NCBI GenBank assembly: GCA_027083355.1
Contig: JALWOY010000066.1
Span: 1-64,000 of the forward strand
Length of the DNA stretch: 64,000 nt
From: Phycisphaerales bacterium
GTDB taxonomy: Bacteria; Planctomycetota; Phycisphaerae; Phycisphaerales; UBA1924
Direction of reading: 5' to 3'
Shown here: one piece after another, positions 61,284 to 64,000 of the stretch
How the letters are laid out: every line of letters starts with the position of its first letter
Position numbering within the stretch: the first letter of the stretch is position 1
Translations under genes and position numbers: made by a program
Notes under the pieces: model-generated
What the model was told of the DNA's origin: nothing
Seen by the model: the letters and a program-made list of their open reading frames with translations, nothing else
Databases searched by the model: none

Positions 61284-62001
61284 CGTGTTCTTTCGCCTCA
61301 AGCGGCCGGCGCGTCGTGCCGGCGGCGTTCATCTCGTGTTGCTCGACTGCCGGGCATCGTGTGCTGCCGGCCGATTCCTGCTCCCGCTGTTCCCGGTATT
61401 CCCCCGGATCGCCCCGGCTCGGGGCGGGTGTCCGGCTCGCCAGTGTCCTCCCCCCGCCCGTTTCCAAGGCGAACGAGGAAGCCGCGACCTCTCCGCTGCG
61501 TGTTCCCCCGGCCCGTCTCCGCTTCGCCGTTCTCGGGCCTTGATGCTCGTGGTCGCATCAGGTGGTCGCATCAGCCGGTTTCGTTCCGCGATTGCCGTCT
61601 TGTTTGTTCGCAATATGGCAGGCAATCGCGTGGTTCTTTGGTTGATATTGTACGAAGAAGGGTGCGGTGTGTTTCGCCGAATTCTTTGGATCAAATCAAA
61701 AGCAGCGAAAATTCGGTGGGAATCGGTCGTTCGTGTGTGTCAGCGAGTCGGTCTCCCTTTGCTCGGGCGGTTATCCGGAATGAATCTTGATTGACCACGC
61801 ATCAGACCGGACCTACGCTCGGTTATCGGTGCTCCGCGAACCGCCACGAGCGGAAGCGGATCGATATTCTACAGCATCACGCCGCTCTCTGCAAGCGGGA
61901 GGGCTGTGGTGTGGGAGACCTGTGGATCACCGCTGGACCCAATACCGACAATCCCCCAGAATCGGGCGATTTCCCGAGTCCGATCATTTCAGGAGTCCGT
62001 C
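61284..62001. other. 718-base gap between the sigma factor and superoxide dismutase genes
   Basis: The genes on either side are divergent. The first 270 bases next to the sigma gene are GC-rich with runs of Pro/Arg-like codons in every frame and no ribosome site. From about 61570 to 61800 the sequence becomes AT-richer (TTGATATTGTACGAAGAAGG), as expected of promoters and leader regions. No RNA gene, repeat family or convincing coding frame was found. Confidence 0.5.
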
Positions 62002-62622
62002 ATGACATTTGAACTCCCGTCTCTGCCATACGCGTACGACGCACTCGAGCCGCACATCGACGCCCGGACGATGGAGATCCATCACACCAAGCACCACGCG
62101 GGGTATGTCGCCAAGGCGAACGCCGCCCTCGAAGGGACCGAATGGGCCGACAAGCCCGTCGAAGAGGTGCTCAAGAACATCGACGCGCTGCCCGACGCCA
62201 AGCGCACCGCCGTCCGCAACAACGCCGGTGGCCACGCCAACCACAGCCTGTTCTGGCAGGTCATGGCCCCCCCCGGCAAGGGTGGTGGCGGTCAGCCCGA
62301 GGGCGCCCTGGCCGACGAGATCAACAAGGTCTTCGGCTCCTTCGACGAGTTCAAGACGCAGTTCGCCAACGCCGCCGCCACCCGGTTCGGCTCGGGCTGG
62401 GCGTGGCTTGGCCTCGACGAGAAAGGCGTCCTGCACGTCGGGTCGACGCCGAACCAGGATTCGCCCATCATGTTCGGCCACACCCCGATTCTGGGTCTGG
62501 ACGTGTGGGAGCACGCGTACTACCTGAACTACCAGAACCGCAGGCCGGACTACATCGCGGCGTTCTGGAACGTGGTGAACTGGCCGAAGGTGGGCGAGCT
62601 GTTCGCCACGGCCCGGGGCTGA
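62002..62622 (+). CDS. sodA: Superoxide dismutase, Mn-type
   Basis: The protein has 206 residues from the ATG with AGGAG upstream. Metal ligands are in [12 protein letters not shown] (His), [12 protein letters not shown] (His) and [12 protein letters not shown] (Asp, His). Glycine in GGHANHS together with Gln in TPNQDSPIM is the Mn-type pattern rather than the iron type. It converts superoxide to hydrogen peroxide and oxygen in the cytoplasm. A terminator follows at 62659. Confidence 0.95.
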   Translation: MTFELPSLPYAYDALEPHIDARTMEIHHTKHHAGYVAKANAALEGTEWADKPVEEVLKNIDALPDAKRTAVRNNAGGHANHSLFWQVMAPPGKGGGGQPEGALADEINKVFGSFDEFKTQFANAAATRFGSGWAWLGLDEKGVLHVGSTPNQDSPIMFGHTPILGLDVWEHAYYLNYQNRRPDYIAAFWNVVNWPKVGELFATARG

Positions 62623-62658
62623 AGCGGGTTCCAGGCAAAGCTCGTGTAGTTCAACCAG

Positions 62659-62684
62659 ACCCGGGCGTGAGCCCGGGTGTTTTT
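62659..62684 (+). terminator. Rho-independent terminator of sodA
   Basis: An eight-pair stem ACCCGGGC / GCCCGGGT with GTGA loop is followed by GTTTTT. The same hairpin type occurs after the 25616 and 10383 gene ends. Confidence 0.8.
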
Positions 62685-62806
62685 CTTGATCGACGGATGT
62701 TTCTGCACCCGTGGCTCATGGTGTGGGGTTCGGGAGGCCAGTCACACCTCGCCACGGTCGCCGGGGGAGGGGCTTTCATCTCTTTCTCGGCCGACTTCGG
62801 GGCCTT

Positions 62807-62960
62807 GGTGGGACAGGCGTCCGGTCTGTCTCTGCCCGTTCTTTATCCCTCACCGATCTCTTCACGCAACAAAGTAAGGGACCGGGGAAGAAATAAACAG
62901 CTGGCGAAATCTTGTTCTGAATGGCACGGCCATCTTGGCAGCGTGAAACAGCCGGACGTC
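62807..62960. repeat. Family C and D repeats in the 62623-63114 gap
   Basis: At 62807-62831 a GTGGGACAGGCGTCCGGTCT unit of family C occurs; at 62905-62960 family D appears in opposite orientation to the copy at 10533 (shared AATCTTGTTCTGAATGGCAC in this strand). The gap of 492 bases also holds the sodA terminator and, near 63040-63110, AT-richer sequence before the next gene. No gene is seen. Confidence 0.6.
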
Positions 62961-63114
62961 GCAGGCGTGCCCAAGACTTCCGCTCACAGAGACATGCCAC
63001 ACACCGGGAAAATGGATGGATCGTGAAAGAGCTCTGAAAAAAAGTGCGGCCCGCTTGAATTAACCGATCGTACTACATACTGATTGCTATCTGTTGCCGT
63101 ACAGGAGGTCAGCC

Positions 63115-63618
63115 ATGAATACAACGACGTTTATCCGTGATGGCTTCGGAACCAGCCGCGGGGTTGTTCTGAATCTGCTGAACGATCTGAGGGACCACCC
63201 GCTGGTCACTGTTTCGGGCGACGGCGGGAACCACGCTTTGTGGATCTTGGGCCATCTCGTGTACATCGAGTCGTTCGTGGTCAACACCGTCATCCTTGGA
63301 CACGAATCCGGCCCGCATGATTCGTGGCGTGACCGGTTCGGGACGGGGTCGCGTCCTGTCGCGGACGCCGGGGTGTACCCGTCCTTCGATTCTCTCCTGG
63401 AGACATGGGATGAGGTCCGCGCGTTCACGCTGGCCACGCTCGATCGGTTCTGTGATGACGATCTCGATAAACCCGCGCCCGGCTGTCCGGAGGAACACAA
63501 AGCGTGGTTCGGGACCATCGGCAAGGCGTTCGGCTCGCAAATCATGCACCCGATGATGCACTACGGACAACTCGCCGACATCCGCCGCAGTCTGGGCCGG
63601 GATGTGCTGATGGTGTGA
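63115..63618 (+). CDS. DinB-like metal-binding four-helix protein
   Basis: The protein has 167 residues from the ATG at 63115, with AGGAGG six bases upstream. The DinB/YfiT pattern of three metal-binding histidines is suggested by NHALWILGHLVYIESF near residue 40 and MHPMMHYGQLADIRRSLG near 150. DinB-like proteins often bind nickel or zinc and may be thiol-dependent transferases; the substrate is unknown. The upstream region is AT-rich and could hold its promoter. Confidence 0.82.
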   Translation: MNTTTFIRDGFGTSRGVVLNLLNDLRDHPLVTVSGDGGNHALWILGHLVYIESFVVNTVILGHESGPHDSWRDRFGTGSRPVADAGVYPSFDSLLETWDEVRAFTLATLDRFCDDDLDKPAPGCPEEHKAWFGTIGKAFGSQIMHPMMHYGQLADIRRSLGRDVLMV

Positions 63619-63631
63619 TAGACTGCTCGCT

Positions 63632-64000
63632 ATGCGGTACACCCGTGGATTCAAAAAGAATGTCGTGTTGACCGTCTGGTTGATGCTGCCGTTCGTGTTT
63701 CTGGGGTTGATCGTGTACGGGATTTTTTCCGCGTACTCGGGGGGCCGGGCGATGGACGCACGGCCCGTGGGGCAGGGGGCGGGCGACACCGGCGGGGCGA
63801 ACGCGCTGGGTGAATGGCTCGCCGGACACGATCCCGAGGCCGAGGAGCGGATTCAACGCGATCTGCGCGAAGGTCGGCTGATCGACCCGATCGACTGGCC
63901 GGGGGGGATCAAGCTGACTCTGGTCATTCCGAAGTCTCTGGAACACAAGGTGTGGGTCGTCCTCTGGAAAGGGGTCGGCTCGCAAAATATCACGGTCATC
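63632..64000 (+). CDS. Hypothetical membrane-anchored protein (cut by right edge)
   Basis: At least 123 residues are visible. After a basic start (MRYTRGFKKN) comes one membrane helix (VVLTVWLMLPFVFLGLIVYG) and a soluble part with Glu/Arg-rich helix (GHDPEAEERIQRDLREGRL) and a strand WPGGIKLTLVIPKS. No family recognised. It follows the DinB gene by 13 bases and is likely co-transcribed. Confidence 0.65.
   Translation, partial: MRYTRGFKKNVVLTVWLMLPFVFLGLIVYGIFSAYSGGRAMDARPVGQGAGDTGGANALGEWLAGHDPEAEERIQRDLREGRLIDPIDWPGGIKLTLVIPKSLEHKVWVVLWKGVGSQNITVI

Noticed and set aside
60423-61790. 455-residue plus-strand frame over the sigma factor
   Set aside because: It is antisense to sigma regions 2 and 4 and has no start site or domain.
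63055-63083. A sigma-70 promoter (TTGAAT with TACTGA 17 bases later) before the DinB-like gene
   Set aside because: The -10 match is poor and planctomycete promoter consensus is uncertain, so it was not listed as a feature.

Overview
The window is GC-rich bacterial chromosome with dense coding and many GTG/TTG starts and 4-base ATGA/GTGA overlaps. Several features point to a planctomycete, probably of the Phycisphaerae: two secreted proteins ending in paired dockerin-like repeats of the form PFGVLDL-x-D, a two-gene topoisomerase VI, a tricorn-type protease, a short divergent RNA polymerase omega subunit, and many small acidic or coiled-coil conserved proteins. This placement is inferred from family content only; no similarity search was possible.

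Layout. 1-8.7 kb: the edge of an MFS nucleoside symporter, a 1288-residue tricorn-like protease, and a topoisomerase VI operon (top6B, an AT-richer foreign-looking gene, top6A). 8.8-10.4 kb: secreted endonuclease/phosphatase-fold protein with dockerin-like repeats. 10.8-19.9 kb (minus strand): nucleobase catabolism, with a three-subunit molybdenum hydroxylase, adenine deaminase and a threonine-synthase-like PLP enzyme in one overlapping operon, then a beta-ureidopropionase-like amidase and a methylmalonate/malonate-semialdehyde dehydrogenase. 19.9-25.6 kb: GbsR-type regulator pair, UbiA prenyltransferase, 7Fe-type ferredoxin, an AT-richer three-gene toxin-antitoxin-like module, and small planctomycete-type proteins. 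26-31 kb: a phage-like island with a CI/S24 repressor, HTH protein, ABC ATPase-acetyltransferase fusion, small protein and terminase large subunit, but no capsid or portal gene. 31-41.9 kb: envelope and housekeeping genes (M42 peptidase, glycosyltransferase-DEAD helicase fusion, LPS kinase, orphan DNA methyltransferase, TrmD, lipoprotein, IspF, PsuG, YjbQ). 41.9-53.7 kb: Ser/Thr kinase, secreted dockerin-like protein, membrane Fe-S/TPR protein, SucD, hybrid histidine kinase, small proteins. 53.8-64 kb: rpoZ-coaC, tRNA-Ser(GGA), CvpA-like protein, a degenerate PilB/GspE ATPase, PilT, a primary-type sigma factor, Mn-type superoxide dismutase, DinB-like protein and a membrane protein cut by the right edge.

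Functional links. The adenine deaminase, molybdenum hydroxylase, ureidopropionase-like amidase, semialdehyde dehydrogenase, pseudouridine-phosphate glycosidase and the nucleoside symporter together suggest use of purines and pyrimidines as nutrients. PilT, the degenerate ATPase and the CvpA-like protein lie in one same-strand run behind the sigma factor.

At least four families of short, mostly palindromic intergenic repeats are scattered through the window. Two copies of one family (A) lie inside the top6B reading frame, where they are translated. The most notable regions are the interrupted topoisomerase VI operon with its embedded repeats and the capsid-less terminase/ABC-acetyltransferase island.
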